A stretch of DNA of 64,000 bases from Collimonas fungivorans Ter331 (GTDB lineage Bacteria; Pseudomonadota; Gammaproteobacteria; Burkholderiales; Burkholderiaceae_D), in NCBI RefSeq assembly GCF_000221045.1, contig NC_015856.1:2810542-2874541 (forward strand), read 5' to 3'. Positions 8,165-18,118 of this stretch are shown piece by piece. Within the stretch, counting starts at the first letter, position 1. Each line of letters opens with the position of its first letter. The notes below the pieces were generated by a model. That model had not been told where the DNA came from, did not search any database, and saw only the letters and a list, made by a program, of their open reading frames with translations. Made by a program: the position numbers and the translations under genes.

Positions 8165-9823
8165 CTAGGCTGCTACCCGCCGCGCCGCCGGCCTGTTTCC
8201 CAATTGCGCCTGGTGCGGCGTGATATCCAACGGCCGCCTGGCGGCGCCGGCATGCAGTGCCGGGCTGGCAGGTCCGCTGTCGGTCTTGAACACGCTCACC
8301 ATCTGCGCCAGGCTGACCGCCTGTTCCTGCAGCGAGGCGGCGGCAGCGGCAGCCTGCTCCACCAGCGCCGCATTTTGCTGGGTGACCTCGTCCATTTGCG
8401 TGATCGCGTGGTTGACCTGCTCGATGCCGCTGCTTTGCTCCTGGCTGGCGGTCGCGATCTCGCCGATGATGTCGGTCACCCGCTTGACGCTGGTCACCAC
8501 CTCGCCCATGGTGGCGCCGGCCTGCTCCACCAGCCGGCTGCCGCTGCCGACCTGGCTGACGGAATCGTCGATCAGCACCTTGATTTCCTTGGCCGCTGCC
8601 GCCGAGCGTTGGGCCAGGCTGCGCACTTCCGCCGCCACCACGGCGAAGCCGCGTCCCTGTTCGCCGGCACGCGCTGCTTCCACCGCGGCGTTGAGGGCCA
8701 GGATATTGGTCTGGAAAGCGATGCCGTCGATGACGCCGATGATGTCGACGATTTTCTTCGATGAGCTGCGGATATTGCCCATGGTGTCGACCACCTGCGA
8801 CACCACCGCGCTGCTGTTGCTCGCCACTTGCGATGCGGTCACCGCCAGCTGGTTGGCCTGCCGTGCGTTATCGGCGTTCTGCTTGACGGTCGAGGTCAGC
8901 TGTTCCATCGCCGACGCGGTTTCTTCCAGCGATCCGGCTTGCTGTTCGGTGCGGCTCGACAGGTCCAGGTTGCCGCTGGCGATCTGGCCGGAGGCGGTGG
9001 CGATGGTGTCGGCCGAACTCTTGATGTTGGTGATCGTGTGCAGCAGCGATGCGCGCATGCATTTCATCGCATACACCAGGCTGCGCGTATCGCCGGGCCG
9101 GGTCGCGATGTCCAGGCTGAGGTCGCCGCCGGCGATGCGGTTGGCGATATCGGCTGCATGGCCGGGATCGCCGCCGATCGCGGCCAGCATGCTGCGGTTG
9201 GAATAGATCACCAGCGCTACCAGCGCCAGCGCAACCGCCAGCAGGATGGCGCCGGCCTGGTACAGCGATTGCATGAAAGCCCGGTTGAGGTCGTCCACAT
9301 AAATGCCGGTGGTGGCGATCCAGTCCCACGGCTGGTAGCCAAGCGCGAACGACATCTTCGGCACCGCCTCGGCCGCACCGACGCGCGGCCAGACGTAGTT
9401 GATGAAACCGCCGCCGCTCTGGCTGCCGGCCTTGGAAATCAGGACGAACACCAGGTTGCCGTCGGGATCCTTGAAGTCGCTCATCTTGCGCCCATCCAGC
9501 TCCGGCTTGATCGGGTGCATGACCATCACTTCATTCGAGGTCGACACCGAAAAATAGCCATCCTTGCCGTAGCGCATGGCCTTCAACCGTGCCAGCGCCT
9601 GCTGCTGCGCCTCGCTCTTGCCGAGGGCGCCGCTGGCGGCCATGGCGCCGTATTCCTTGATCACGTTCATGGCGACATTGGAGACATTGACCAGATCGCT
9701 TTTACGTTCGTCCAGCCGGATCTGCCGCGCCTGGTAGGCATTGAAGACGGAGATTGAAAATAGTGCGACCAGGCTGACCAGCAGCGGCAGCCACAGTTTC
9801 TGCGTAAAAGACAATCTGTTCAT
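8165..9823 (-). CDS. Methyl-accepting chemotaxis protein with Cache sensor
   Basis: A receptor of about 552 residues with the same layout as its neighbour: TM1, a Cache domain ([40 protein letters not shown]), TM2, HAMP, and a signalling hairpin with the same [20 protein letters not shown] core. Unlike its neighbour it ends in RRVAA with no tether pentapeptide, so its methylation may depend on receptors that carry one. The sequence similarity and tandem position suggest duplication. The ATG at 9823 is preceded by GGAGA; a longer in-frame extension upstream has no ribosome site. First gene of a likely two-receptor transcript. Confidence 0.92.
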   Translation of the reverse strand: MNRLSFTQKLWLPLLVSLVALFSISVFNAYQARQIRLDERKSDLVNVSNVAMNVIKEYGAMAASGALGKSEAQQQALARLKAMRYGKDGYFSVSTSNEVMVMHPIKPELDGRKMSDFKDPDGNLVFVLISKAGSQSGGGFINYVWPRVGAAEAVPKMSFALGYQPWDWIATTGIYVDDLNRAFMQSLYQAGAILLAVALALVALVIYSNRSMLAAIGGDPGHAADIANRIAGGDLSLDIATRPGDTRSLVYAMKCMRASLLHTITNIKSSADTIATASGQIASGNLDLSSRTEQQAGSLEETASAMEQLTSTVKQNADNARQANQLAVTASQVASNSSAVVSQVVDTMGNIRSSSKKIVDIIGVIDGIAFQTNILALNAAVEAARAGEQGRGFAVVAAEVRSLAQRSAAAAKEIKVLIDDSVSQVGSGSRLVEQAGATMGEVVTSVKRVTDIIGEIATASQEQSSGIEQVNHAITQMDEVTQQNAALVEQAAAAAASLQEQAVSLAQMVSVFKTDSGPASPALHAGAARRPLDITPHQAQLGNRPAARRVAA

Positions 9824-10321
9824 GAATGGGTCTCCGTTTGCCTTGGCAATTATCGATGGCGTGCGGCGTCGAAGCGCCGGCACGGGACGCAATTACTGCG
9901 TTCCTTTGCTGCTTTCTTTTACGTTAACGGCAGCGTCGCTGCATAACTGAAGGGGGGACAAAAAGAATAGTGCGCAACCACGCCGGGCACGGCTGCCGCG
10001 GCAGAATCTGCCGGACGCCAGTTTGACAATCGGAATCGCCGCTGGCGCAGGCGTAAGGGATTATCGATTGTTACCTTTGAGATTTCACAATGATATACAA
10101 ATCAGTATCCAAAAATCTGCAATAATCGGCGCCCGGCACTGGTCCGGCATCGCCAAAAATTCGCCCGCTTTCGATCTGGCTGGTTTATTGTATCCACTTA
10201 GAAACTCACCGGAACGGCGCAGTTGTCAGTTCAGCAATTCAGGCCGTTCTCAAGCCGCAGACCAGGAGAACGCAGCGATCATCGCGCAGTAATCATCGAT
10301 TAACGACAGGAGAGATAACAC
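9824..10321. other. Divergent intergenic region between receptor gene and wsp operon
   Basis: About 500 bases without a gene. It should hold the promoter of the two-receptor transcript (leftward) and the wsp promoter (rightward). I see a palindrome CTGCCGCGGCAG at 9993-10004 and a possible weak sigma70 promoter for wspA (TTGTTA at 10068, GATATA at 10092). A purine-rich AGGAGAGATAACA ribosome site stands just before the wspA GTG. I saw no sigma28 (TAAA-N15-GCCGATAA) site for the receptors. Confidence 0.4.
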
Positions 10322-11950
10322 GTGAAGCAATGGACTATTCGGCAAAGAATGCTGGTCAGTTTTGGGCTTATCCTGGCGTTGATGGGATTCATGGCTGGCA
10401 TCACCTATCTCAAGCTGGCGGCGATCGAACACGAAACCATCAGCTTCCAGACCGATTCCATGCCCGGCCTCGAATTGAGCACCGGCATACGCTCGACCTG
10501 GTTCCAGAGTTATCTGCTGGCGCTGCAGGTAGTGGCGCTGGACAATCCGGATGAACGCAAGCAGGACCTGGCCACCATGCGCGCCGACGCCGAAAAAATG
10601 GACAAGCTGATCGCAGACTACGACAAGACCATTTTCGAAAGCGAGGACAGGACCAACTTCAACGCCTTCAAGGCTGCGCGCGCGCAATACGACCGGCTCA
10701 TGGCGGAAGTATTGAAACTGGACGACTTGCAAAAGAATCCGCAAGCGCGCGCGCTGCTGATCCAGCAGTTGGAACCGGCCTGGCAATTGGGGCGCAGCGC
10801 CGCCACCCAGCTGCGCGACTTCAACCAGCAGGCAGAAGTCCGTTCGGTGGACAAGATCGAAGCCGCGGTAGTGGTCGCCAAGAGCACCTTGCTGGTAGCG
10901 CTGGTAATCGCCCTGGTAGCGGCCCTGATCTGCGGTTTCTTCCTGCTGCGCGCCATCACGCGGCCGATGGCGGACCTGATCGCGGCGTTGGAAGTGATCC
11001 GTTCCGGCGACCTGTCGCAGCGCCTGAACCTGAATCGCCATGACGAATTCCAGGCGCTGGAAGTGGGCCTCAACCGCATGTCGGACGAATTGACCGGGCT
11101 GGTCGGGCAAGCGCAGAAATCGGCGGTGCAGGTCACCACCTCGGTGGTCGAGATCGCCGCCACCGCCAAGCAGCAGCAAGCCACCGCCAACGAAACCGCC
11201 GCCACCACCACCGAGATCGGCGCCACTTCGCGCGAGATCTATTCCACTTCGCGCGAACTGGTCAACACCATGAACGAAGTCTCGTCCGGCGCGGAGGAAG
11301 CCGCGCGGCTGGTCGGCACCGGCCAGGCCGGACTGACCCAGATGGAAGACACCATGCACCACGTGATGGATGCAGCCGGCTCGGTCAACGCCAAGCTGGC
11401 CATCCTCAACGAGAAGGCCAGCAATATCAACCAGGTGGTGACCACCATCACCAAGGTCGCCGGCCAGACCAACCTGCTGTCGCTGAACGCCGCCATCGAG
11501 GCTGAAAAAGCCGGCGAATACGGCCGCGGGTTTTCCGTGGTGGCGACCGAAATCCGCCGCCTGGCCGACCAGACCGCGGTGGCGACCTACGACATCGAAC
11601 AGATGGTCAAAGAGATCCAGTCCGCGGTATCTGCCGGCGTCATGGGCATGGACAAATTCTCCGAAGAAGTGCGGCGCGGCATCGCCGACGTGCAGAACGT
11701 CGGCACCCAGCTGTCGCAAATTATCCAGCAAGTGCAGGCTTTGACGCCGCGCTTCCAGTCGGTCAACGAAGGGGTGCAAGCGCAAGCCGTCGGCGCCGAG
11801 CAGATCAGCCAGGCGCTGACGCAGCTGAGCGAAGCGGCCCAGCAAAGCGTGGAATCGCTGCGCCAGTCGAGCCAGGCGATCGATGAACTGACGCTGACCG
11901 CCAACGGCTTGCGCAACGGCGTATCGCGCTTCAAACTGAAATCCGGCTGA
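10322..11950 (+). CDS. wspA: WspA-type methyl-accepting receptor of the Wsp surface-sensing system
   Basis: The 542-residue protein starts with GTG (ribosome site AGGAG before it). It has TM1 (about 10-30), a periplasmic four-helix-bundle type sensor (about 31-188), TM2 ([20 protein letters not shown]), HAMP ([20 protein letters not shown]), and a signalling domain with the hairpin [20 protein letters not shown]. That hairpin differs from the one in the two upstream Cache receptors and is the WspA-like variant. As first gene of a cluster in the order wspA-B-C-D-E-F-R, it should be the membrane sensor that activates the WspE kinase on surface contact or envelope stress. No C-terminal CheR tether is present. 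Confidence 0.88.
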   Translation: MKQWTIRQRMLVSFGLILALMGFMAGITYLKLAAIEHETISFQTDSMPGLELSTGIRSTWFQSYLLALQVVALDNPDERKQDLATMRADAEKMDKLIADYDKTIFESEDRTNFNAFKAARAQYDRLMAEVLKLDDLQKNPQARALLIQQLEPAWQLGRSAATQLRDFNQQAEVRSVDKIEAAVVVAKSTLLVALVIALVAALICGFFLLRAITRPMADLIAALEVIRSGDLSQRLNLNRHDEFQALEVGLNRMSDELTGLVGQAQKSAVQVTTSVVEIAATAKQQQATANETAATTTEIGATSREIYSTSRELVNTMNEVSSGAEEAARLVGTGQAGLTQMEDTMHHVMDAAGSVNAKLAILNEKASNINQVVTTITKVAGQTNLLSLNAAIEAEKAGEYGRGFSVVATEIRRLADQTAVATYDIEQMVKEIQSAVSAGVMGMDKFSEEVRRGIADVQNVGTQLSQIIQQVQALTPRFQSVNEGVQAQAVGAEQISQALTQLSEAAQQSVESLRQSSQAIDELTLTANGLRNGVSRFKLKSG

Positions 11951-11989
11951 GGCAGCCGCAGAGTTGCGGAGTTACCGGAGTTACATACA

Positions 11990-12448
11990 ATGCTTTTTTT
12001 ATTGTTCCAAATCGGCCAGGACCATTACGCACTCGACACCCGCCAGGTGGCGGTGGTGCTGTCGCTGGCCAACCTGAAACAGATACCGGCAAGCGCGCCC
12101 TGGGTGGCCGGCGTGTTCACCTATCGCGGGCAGTCGGTGCCGGTGATCGATCTCAGCCAGCTGGCGCTGGGCCGCCCTGCCCAGCGCCGCCTCAGCACCC
12201 GCATGGTGCTGGTGCATTACCCGACGCCAGGCCCGGACAGCCGCCTGCTGGGGCTGGTGCTGGAAAAATCCAGCGAAATCATGCGCCGCGAACCTTCCGA
12301 GTTTCGCGACAGCGGCCTCGACCACAGCGATGCTCCCTACCTGGGGCAGGTCACCGACGATGCGCGCGGGCTGATCCAGTCGGTCCAGGTGCAAGACCTG
12401 TTGCCGCCTGAAGTCCGGGCGCAGCTGTTTCCGGCAGCGGAGCAATAA
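11990..12448 (+). CDS. wspB: CheW-like adaptor WspB
   Basis: A 152-residue single-domain CheW-like protein (LFQIGQDHYALDTRQVAVVL; GVFTYRGQSVPVIDLSQLAL, the conserved beta-strand and turn of CheW). It should couple the WspA receptor to the WspE kinase. The reading frame ends in TAATG overlap with wspC, which indicates translational coupling. GGAG lies about 10 bases before the start. The identity as WspB rather than a chemotaxis CheW comes from its position between a receptor and a CheR-TPR gene. Confidence 0.85.
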   Translation: MLFLLFQIGQDHYALDTRQVAVVLSLANLKQIPASAPWVAGVFTYRGQSVPVIDLSQLALGRPAQRRLSTRMVLVHYPTPGPDSRLLGLVLEKSSEIMRREPSEFRDSGLDHSDAPYLGQVTDDARGLIQSVQVQDLLPPEVRAQLFPAAEQ

Positions 12449-13695
12449 TGCCGCTGGCAAAATTCGAAACCATGCTGAAACGTACAATGGGGCTGGATGT
12501 CCAGTCCATCGGCCGGCCCATGCTGGAGCGCGCCTTGCATGAGAGACGCGACAAAAGCGGGGTCGACGACCTTGACGCCTACTGGCTGCTGCTGCAGATG
12601 TCGGAGCAGGAACAGCTGCACCTGATCGAATCGGTGATCGTGCCGGAAACCTGGTTCTTCCGCAACCGCGAAGCGTTCAATGAAATGGCGCAGCTGCAGC
12701 CGCAGCGGCCGATCAGCGCCGGCCAGCCTTTGCGCATCCTGAGCCTGCCCTGCTCCACCGGCGAAGAACCGTACTCGATTGCGATGGCCTTGCTGGACAT
12801 CGGCATGCCGCCGCAGCATTTCCGCATCGACGCCATCGACATCAGCGCACAATCGCTCGCCGTCGCGCGCCAGGCGGTATACGGCAAGAACTCGTTCCGC
12901 GGCAATTCGCTGGCGTTCCGCGACCACTATTTCGCCCTCAATGAACAAGGCTACGCGCTGTCGGAGACAGTGCGCCAGCAGGTGCGCTTCATCCAGAGCA
13001 ACCTGTTTGCACCAACCCTGCTGTACGGCGAAGCGCCCTACGACATCGTCTTTTGCCGCAACCTGCTGATCTATTTCGACCGCACCACCCAGCACCAGGC
13101 CGTCACTATCCTGACCCAGCGGCTGGCGCCCGAGGGCCTGCTGTTTGTCGGCCCGGCGGAAAGCGCGCTGATGATGCAGCATGCGCTGACGCCGATCAAG
13201 GCGCCGATGGCCTTCGCCTTCCGCCAGGGCGCGCCCAAACAGGAGCCGGTCAAGCCTGCAGCGGCGCCAATCGCAGCCTTTGCGCCACAGCCGCCGGCGC
13301 CGTTGCGGCCGGCGCCAAGAGCAGCCGCCGCGCGCGCAGCGCCGTCAAGGATCCGGCCTGCGGCAGAGCTGCCTGTGCTGCCGCAGACCACCCTGGCGAC
13401 AGTGCAGCTGCTGGCCGACCAGGGCCAGCTGAGCGAAGCCGCCAGCCTGTGCGAACAGCTGATCCAGCGCCACGGCCCGTCGGCCGCGGCATATTACCTG
13501 ATGGGCGTGATCCATGACGCCGCCGACCGCAAGCAAGCCGCGGCGGACTGCTATCGCAAAGCCTTGTACCTGGAGCCGGCCCATGCCGGCGCCATGACCC
13601 ACCTGGCGGCCCTGCTGCAAACCCAGGGCGACACCGCCGGCGCCAGGCTGCTGCAGCAGCGGGCACGGCGTTCGGCAGAAAACAACCCGTCCTGA
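12448..13695 (+). CDS. wspC: CheR-type methyltransferase with TPR region, WspC
   Basis: The 415-residue protein has an N-terminal CheR helical part, a SAM-binding CheR catalytic domain (ILSLPCSTGEEPYSIAMALL is the nucleotide loop; YDIVFCRNLLIYFD is the conserved motif), a Pro/Ala-rich linker (about 260-310), and C-terminal tetratricopeptide helices (LSEAASLCEQLIQRHGPSAA; AYYLMGVIHDAADRKQAAAD). CheR plus TPR is the WspC architecture; it methylates glutamates on WspA. It overlaps wspB by one base and is followed by a 177-base palindromic element before wspD. Confidence 0.88.
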   Translation: MPLAKFETMLKRTMGLDVQSIGRPMLERALHERRDKSGVDDLDAYWLLLQMSEQEQLHLIESVIVPETWFFRNREAFNEMAQLQPQRPISAGQPLRILSLPCSTGEEPYSIAMALLDIGMPPQHFRIDAIDISAQSLAVARQAVYGKNSFRGNSLAFRDHYFALNEQGYALSETVRQQVRFIQSNLFAPTLLYGEAPYDIVFCRNLLIYFDRTTQHQAVTILTQRLAPEGLLFVGPAESALMMQHALTPIKAPMAFAFRQGAPKQEPVKPAAAPIAAFAPQPPAPLRPAPRAAAARAAPSRIRPAAELPVLPQTTLATVQLLADQGQLSEAASLCEQLIQRHGPSAAAYYLMGVIHDAADRKQAAADCYRKALYLEPAHAGAMTHLAALLQTQGDTAGARLLQQRARRSAENNPS

Positions 13696-13754
13696 CATGC
13701 GCTTGATGCTGATATCTTCCTTCAAGGGCGTTGCCGCTTCGGGCTGGCCGAAGT

Positions 13755-13931
13755 TAGTGGACTGCAACAACCGAATCAAGAGCGCTTGTCACGTATCCGA
13801 CGTGCATGGCGGCGTTGCAAATGCTCGCAATAGTCTCGCTATTGCTGCGCTTCGCGCGGGGCGGCCATCCGCCTTGCCCTGCGCATCGGATACGCGCCCT
13901 TCACTCTCGATTCGGCTATTACAGTCCACTA
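13755..13931 (+). repeat. Large imperfect palindromic element (copy A) between wspC and wspD
   Basis: The element begins TAGTGGACTG and ends CAGTCCACTA. The arms pair over most of their length (for example CCGAAT with ATTCGG, CGTATCCGA with TCGGATACG). Its central part, 13814-13857, contains GTTGCAAAT, CTCGC, a short stem ATAG...CTAT and TTCGCGC. The same core and the same TAGTG/CACTA ends occur in the element at 29591-29754. It carries no gene and is probably a MITE-like or structured repeat. The TA at each end might be a duplicated target, as in IS630-type insertions; that is inference. Confidence 0.7.
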
Positions 13932-13950
13932 GTCGTATGATGTGCCAATC

Positions 13951-14646
13951 ATGACTACATCACTTGATTATCAAACCGACACCATGGCATTGATCGACGA
14001 TTGCTGGAACCGCATCGGCGTACGCGGCGATTCGTCCTGCGAACGCCTGGCGCTGCATATCGATTGCCGCAACTGCCCGGTCCATGCGCGCGCCGCGGCC
14101 GAGCTGCTGGACCGGCTGCAGCTGGACGGCGGCAGCGACGGCTGGCTTGAGCCGGGCGAAGAGCCGCAGCAAGACGACGCCGACCTCCACTCCCTGCTGC
14201 TGTTCCGCATCGGCGAAGAGTGGCTGGCGCTGCCGACCGCGCTGCTGGAAGAAATCACCGAACTGCGCAGCGTGCACCGCTTGCCGCACCGGCAAAACGC
14301 GGTTGTGCTCGGCATCACCAACATCCGCGGAGCGCTGGTGACTTGCGTGTCGCTGGCGGCGATGCTCGGCATCGGTGACAGCAGCAGCGACAGCAAGGCC
14401 AGCGCGCGCCAGGAACTGCTGCGGCGCATGCTGATCGTCAGGCACAACGGCCAGACCACTGCGTTCACCGCGGATGAAGTGCACGGCACCTTGCGCGTCG
14501 CCGCCTCGGCCCGGCAGCCGGTGCCAACCACCCTGATCCGGGCCACCGGCCACTTCACCGACGCCGTGATCCAGTGGAACGGGCATAGCGTCGGCCTGCT
14601 GGACCAGGAACTGCTGTTTCACACGCTGGATCGGAGCCTGGCATGA
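13951..14646 (+). CDS. wspD: CheW-like adaptor WspD
   Basis: A protein of about 231 residues. The N-terminal 60-70 residues carry a Cys cluster (SSCERLALHIDCRNCPVHAR), the typical head of WspD. A CheW domain follows (LLFRIGEEWLALPTALLEEI; VVLGITNIRGALVTCVSLAA). It is the second adaptor, linking kinase and receptor. An in-frame GTG nine bases upstream is an alternative start. No convincing ribosome site is visible because the palindromic element ends only about 20 bases upstream. The stop overlaps the wspE start (ATGA). Confidence 0.85.
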   Translation: MTTSLDYQTDTMALIDDCWNRIGVRGDSSCERLALHIDCRNCPVHARAAAELLDRLQLDGGSDGWLEPGEEPQQDDADLHSLLLFRIGEEWLALPTALLEEITELRSVHRLPHRQNAVVLGITNIRGALVTCVSLAAMLGIGDSSSDSKASARQELLRRMLIVRHNGQTTAFTADEVHGTLRVAASARQPVPTTLIRATGHFTDAVIQWNGHSVGLLDQELLFHTLDRSLA

Positions 14647-16988
14647 ACGCCGACGAATTGCGCGACGCCTCCATGCTCGACCTGTTCCGCATGGAGGTAG
14701 AAACCCAGGCGCAAGTGATGAGCAGCGGCCTGCTGGCGATTGAACGCGCGCCGCAACATGAGCCGCCGCAACAGCAGCTGGAAGCCTGCATGCGCGCCGC
14801 CCACTCGATCAAGGGCGCGGCGCGGATTGTCGGCGTCCAGGCCGGGGTCGACGTCACCCATGTCATGGAGGACTGTTTTGTCTGGGCGCAGCAGGGAAAA
14901 GTGCAGCTTGGACCGCGCCGCATCGACCTGCTGCTGCACGGCGTCGACCTGCTGCAGCGGATCGCCGCCAGCGCAGAGGACCTGGAACTGTGGCAGGCCG
15001 GCAGCGGCCGCAAGGAAATCGAAACTTTCCTGCGCGGCCTGGAAACCAGCTTGCAGCAAGCCGATGACCGCGCCCGCGAAGCGGAATCGGTCCCGGAATT
15101 GGTCCCGTTCTCGGTCCCGATCTCGGAACCGGCAATTGTGGCGGCGGCAGAAACGGACGACGCCGTACCGGCAGCCGATGAGGCGATGACAGGCCAGAAC
15201 CAGGGCAAAAACCAGGACAAGATCAAGAACCAGGACCAGGGCGACCGCATGCTGCGCGTCACCGCCGCGCACTTGAACCAGCTGGTCAGCCTGTCCGGCG
15301 AATCGCTGGTGGAATCGCGCTGGCTGCCCGCCTTCAACCAATCCCTGCTGCGCTTGAAACGGCTGCAGCAGAACACCGCGCAATCGCTGGAAGCCTTGCA
15401 TGATTCGCTGCGCGAGGGCAATCTCGCAGGCGCCCACCTCAAGGCCTTGCAGGATGTCCGGCAAAATATCGACGCCAGCCAGAAGATGCTGGCCGAGCGC
15501 CTGACTGAACTGGAGCTGTTCGAACGGCGCAACAGCAGCCGCGCGCAGCGTCTGTACGACCAGGCGCTGGCCAGCCGCATGCGGCCGTTCGCCGATCGCG
15601 TGGTCGGCTACGACCGCATGGTGCGCGACCTCGGGCGCACGCTGGGAAAGCAGGTCAAGCTGGAGATCAACGGCCAGACCACCCAGGTTGACCGCGACAT
15701 CCTCGAGCAGCTGGACGCGCCGCTGGTGCACCTGCTGCGCAATGCGCTCGACCACGGCATCGAAACGCCGCAGCAGCGGCGCGCCGCCGGCAAGGATGAA
15801 GAAGGCCTGGTCACGCTGACCGCGCGCCATCATGCCGGCCTGCTGCAAATCACCATCAGCGACGACGGCAACGGCGTCGACCTGGAACAATTGCGTGCCG
15901 CCGTGGTGCGGCGCGGCCTGGTGGACCACGCCACCGCGGGCCGCCTGAGCGATGCCGAGCTGCTGCATTTCCTGCTGCTGCCCGGCTTCAGCATGCGCGA
16001 CACGGTGACCGAAATTTCCGGGCGCGGGGTCGGCCTGGATGTGGTCCACAACATGCTCAAGCGCATGCGCGGCACCGTCCAGATTTTCAGCGAAGCCGGC
16101 CACGGCATGCGTTTCCAGCTGCAATTGCCGCTGACGCTGTCGCTGGTGCGCAGCCTGCTGGTCAGCATTGGCGGCGAGCCCTACGCCTTTCCGCTGGCGT
16201 ACGTCAACCGCACCATGATATTGGAGCGGAGCCAGATCGAATCGCTGGAAGGCCGCCAGCATTTTGCCTTTGAAGAACGCCAGATCGGCCTGGTCGCTGC
16301 CAGCCAGATCCTGCAGAGCGGCGATGCGGCCGCAAGCGGCGACCGCATTGCCCTGGTAGTGATCGGCGACCAGACCCAGACCTACGGTTTGCAGGTTGAC
16401 CGACTGCTGGGCGAACACATGCTGGTGGTGCAACCGCTGGATGCACGCCTGGGCAAGATCAAGGATGTGGCGGCGGCGGCGCTGATGGAAGACGGCTCCC
16501 CGGTGCTGATACTGGACGTGGCCGACATGCTCAATTCGGTTGAGAAACTGATTGCCCAGGGCCAGCTCAGCAAGATCCAAGGCAACAGCAGCCAGCAGCA
16601 GGTGCAGACCAGCAAGCGGGTGCTGGTGGTCGACGATTCGCTTACCGTGCGCGAACTGGAACGCAAGCTGCTGAGCAACCGCGGTTATACGGTGCGCGTC
16701 GCGGTGGACGGCATGGACGGCTGGAACGCCCTGCGCAGCGAACCGTTCGACCTGGTGGTGACCGATATCGACATGCCGCGCATGGATGGCATCGAGCTGG
16801 TCACCTTGATCAAGAAAAACCTGCAGCTGAAAGCCATCCCGGTCATGATCGTGTCATACAAGGACCGCCAGGAAGACCGCCAGCGCGGGCTCGAAGCCGG
16901 CGCCGATTATTACCTGGCCAAAGCCAGCTTCCATGACGAAACCCTGCTGCAGGCGGTGGAAGACCTGATCGGCGAGGCCCACTCATGA
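14643..16988 (+). CDS. wspE: Hybrid CheA-type histidine kinase / response regulator WspE
   Basis: A 781-residue hybrid kinase. Domains in order: HPt with phospho-His in AAHSIKGAARIVG (about residue 54); a low-complexity acidic then Gln/Asn/Lys linker (about 140-200); dimerisation helices; HATPase with LVHLLRNALDHGIE, DDGNGVDL and GRGVGLDVVHNML; a CheW-like domain; and a C-terminal receiver (VLVVDDSLTVREL; Asp in VVTDIDMPRMDG). WspE autophosphorylates on receptor signal and passes phosphate to WspR and WspF. Its start overlaps wspD and its end overlaps wspF, so expression is coupled. Confidence 0.9.
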   Translation: MNADELRDASMLDLFRMEVETQAQVMSSGLLAIERAPQHEPPQQQLEACMRAAHSIKGAARIVGVQAGVDVTHVMEDCFVWAQQGKVQLGPRRIDLLLHGVDLLQRIAASAEDLELWQAGSGRKEIETFLRGLETSLQQADDRAREAESVPELVPFSVPISEPAIVAAAETDDAVPAADEAMTGQNQGKNQDKIKNQDQGDRMLRVTAAHLNQLVSLSGESLVESRWLPAFNQSLLRLKRLQQNTAQSLEALHDSLREGNLAGAHLKALQDVRQNIDASQKMLAERLTELELFERRNSSRAQRLYDQALASRMRPFADRVVGYDRMVRDLGRTLGKQVKLEINGQTTQVDRDILEQLDAPLVHLLRNALDHGIETPQQRRAAGKDEEGLVTLTARHHAGLLQITISDDGNGVDLEQLRAAVVRRGLVDHATAGRLSDAELLHFLLLPGFSMRDTVTEISGRGVGLDVVHNMLKRMRGTVQIFSEAGHGMRFQLQLPLTLSLVRSLLVSIGGEPYAFPLAYVNRTMILERSQIESLEGRQHFAFEERQIGLVAASQILQSGDAAASGDRIALVVIGDQTQTYGLQVDRLLGEHMLVVQPLDARLGKIKDVAAAALMEDGSPVLILDVADMLNSVEKLIAQGQLSKIQGNSSQQQVQTSKRVLVVDDSLTVRELERKLLSNRGYTVRVAVDGMDGWNALRSEPFDLVVTDIDMPRMDGIELVTLIKKNLQLKAIPVMIVSYKDRQEDRQRGLEAGADYYLAKASFHDETLLQAVEDLIGEAHS

Positions 16989-18043
16989 AGATCGGTATTG
17001 TCAACGATGCGCCGATTGCGGTGGAAGCGCTGCGCCGCACGCTGGTCCAGCGCCAGGACCACGAGATCATCTGGATTGCCGAGGATGGCCAGCGCGCCAT
17101 TGAGCTGTGTGCATGGCAGGTGCCGGACCTGATCCTGATGGACCTGATGATGCCGGTGCTGGACGGCGTCGCCGCCACCCGCCACATCATGGCGCATACG
17201 CCATGTGCGATCCTGATCGTCACCGGCGACGTCGGCGCCAATGTCTCGGCAGTCTATGATGCCATGGCTTACGGCGCGCTGGATGCGATCGATACCCCGA
17301 GCACCCTGAGCGGTTACCAGCGCAACGACGTCAACACCATGCTGGCCAAGATCGACTCTATCGAAAAACTGCTCAACCAGCGCCAGTCGCTGCCGGAACA
17401 GCGGGCGCCGGCTGCCGCGGCGGTCACCACGACTGCCGCCGCCGGCGCTAAAAGAACATCGCTGCCGGCCCCCGACTCAAAATACCTGATCGCCATCGGC
17501 GCTTCCGCCGGCGGTCCCGCGGCGCTGGCCACCCTGCTGTCGCAGCTGCCGGCCGATTTCCCGGCGGCCCTGGTGGTGGTGCAGCATGTGGATGCCCAGT
17601 TCGCTTCCGGCATGGCCGAATGGCTCAGCGGCCAGTCGAAACTGCCGGTGCGGCTGGCGCAGGCCGGCGACAGCCCGGCGCCAGGCCAGGTGCTGCTGGC
17701 CGGGACCGACGACCATCTGCGCCTGACCCGGCCGTTCCAGCTCGGCTACACCGAACAACCCAGCGGCTATCCCTACCGGCCGTCGATCGACGTTTTTTTC
17801 CAGAGCGTGGTCGAATTGTGGGCGGGGAAAGCGGTCGGCATCCTGCTGACCGGCATGGGCCGCGACGGCGCCCTGGGGCTCAAAGCCATGCGCGACAAAG
17901 GTTACTACACGATCGCCCAGGACCGTGAATCCAGCGCTGTGTATGGCATGCCGAAGGCAGCCGCCCTGCTCGATGCGGCCGACGCCATCCTGCCGGTGAA
18001 CCAGATAGCGGCAAAGCTGGTCAGCATCATATGCAAACGATAA
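16985..18043 (+). CDS. wspF: CheB-type methylesterase response regulator WspF
   Basis: The 352-residue protein has an N-terminal receiver (MKIGIVNDAPIAVEALRRTL; phosphoacceptor Asp about 53 in LILMDLMMPVLDG), an Ala/Thr-rich linker, and a CheB methylesterase domain. The catalytic triad is visible as Ser in AIGASAGGPAAL, His in VVVQHVDAQF and Asp in TGMGRDGALGL. WspF demethylates WspA and resets the system; loss of it in pseudomonads gives high cyclic-di-GMP and wrinkly colonies. It overlaps wspE by four bases. Its 3' end runs into a tandem repeat of 15-base units. Confidence 0.9.
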   Translation: MKIGIVNDAPIAVEALRRTLVQRQDHEIIWIAEDGQRAIELCAWQVPDLILMDLMMPVLDGVAATRHIMAHTPCAILIVTGDVGANVSAVYDAMAYGALDAIDTPSTLSGYQRNDVNTMLAKIDSIEKLLNQRQSLPEQRAPAAAAVTTTAAAGAKRTSLPAPDSKYLIAIGASAGGPAALATLLSQLPADFPAALVVVQHVDAQFASGMAEWLSGQSKLPVRLAQAGDSPAPGQVLLAGTDDHLRLTRPFQLGYTEQPSGYPYRPSIDVFFQSVVELWAGKAVGILLTGMGRDGALGLKAMRDKGYYTIAQDRESSAVYGMPKAAALLDAADAILPVNQIAAKLVSIICKR

Positions 18044-18091
18044 CTGCGCAAACGACAACTGCGCAAACGACAACTGCGGCAAACGATAGCT
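18031..18091 (+). repeat. Four tandem copies of a 15-base unit at the wspF 3' end
   Basis: Units read ATGCAAACGATAACT, GCGCAAACGACAACT, GCGCAAACGACAACT and then a last copy of 16 bases (GCGGCAAACGATAGCT). The first unit contains the wspF stop codon; the rest fill the gap before wspR. The spacing keeps the reading phase, so copy-number change would alter the wspF-wspR distance without a frame effect. Confidence 0.85.
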
Positions 18092-18118
18092 ACAATCAGT
18101 ACAGATACGGAGTAAGTC

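Noticed and set aside
10250-11845. A 531-codon open frame antisense to wspA
   Set aside because: It is a mirror of GC-rich receptor coding sequence, with no domain or ribosome site; similar long antisense frames occur opposite wspE, purL, selO and the other receptors.
15080-15250. Low-complexity stretch in wspE (repeated acidic then Asn/Gln/Lys residues) as a possible inserted element
   Set aside because: The frame is intact and the place is the flexible linker between the HPt and dimerisation parts of CheA-type kinases, where such composition is common.
14619-16580. A 653-codon frame antisense to wspE
   Set aside because: His/Gln-rich composition typical of antisense GC-rich DNA; wspE has complete kinase motifs.
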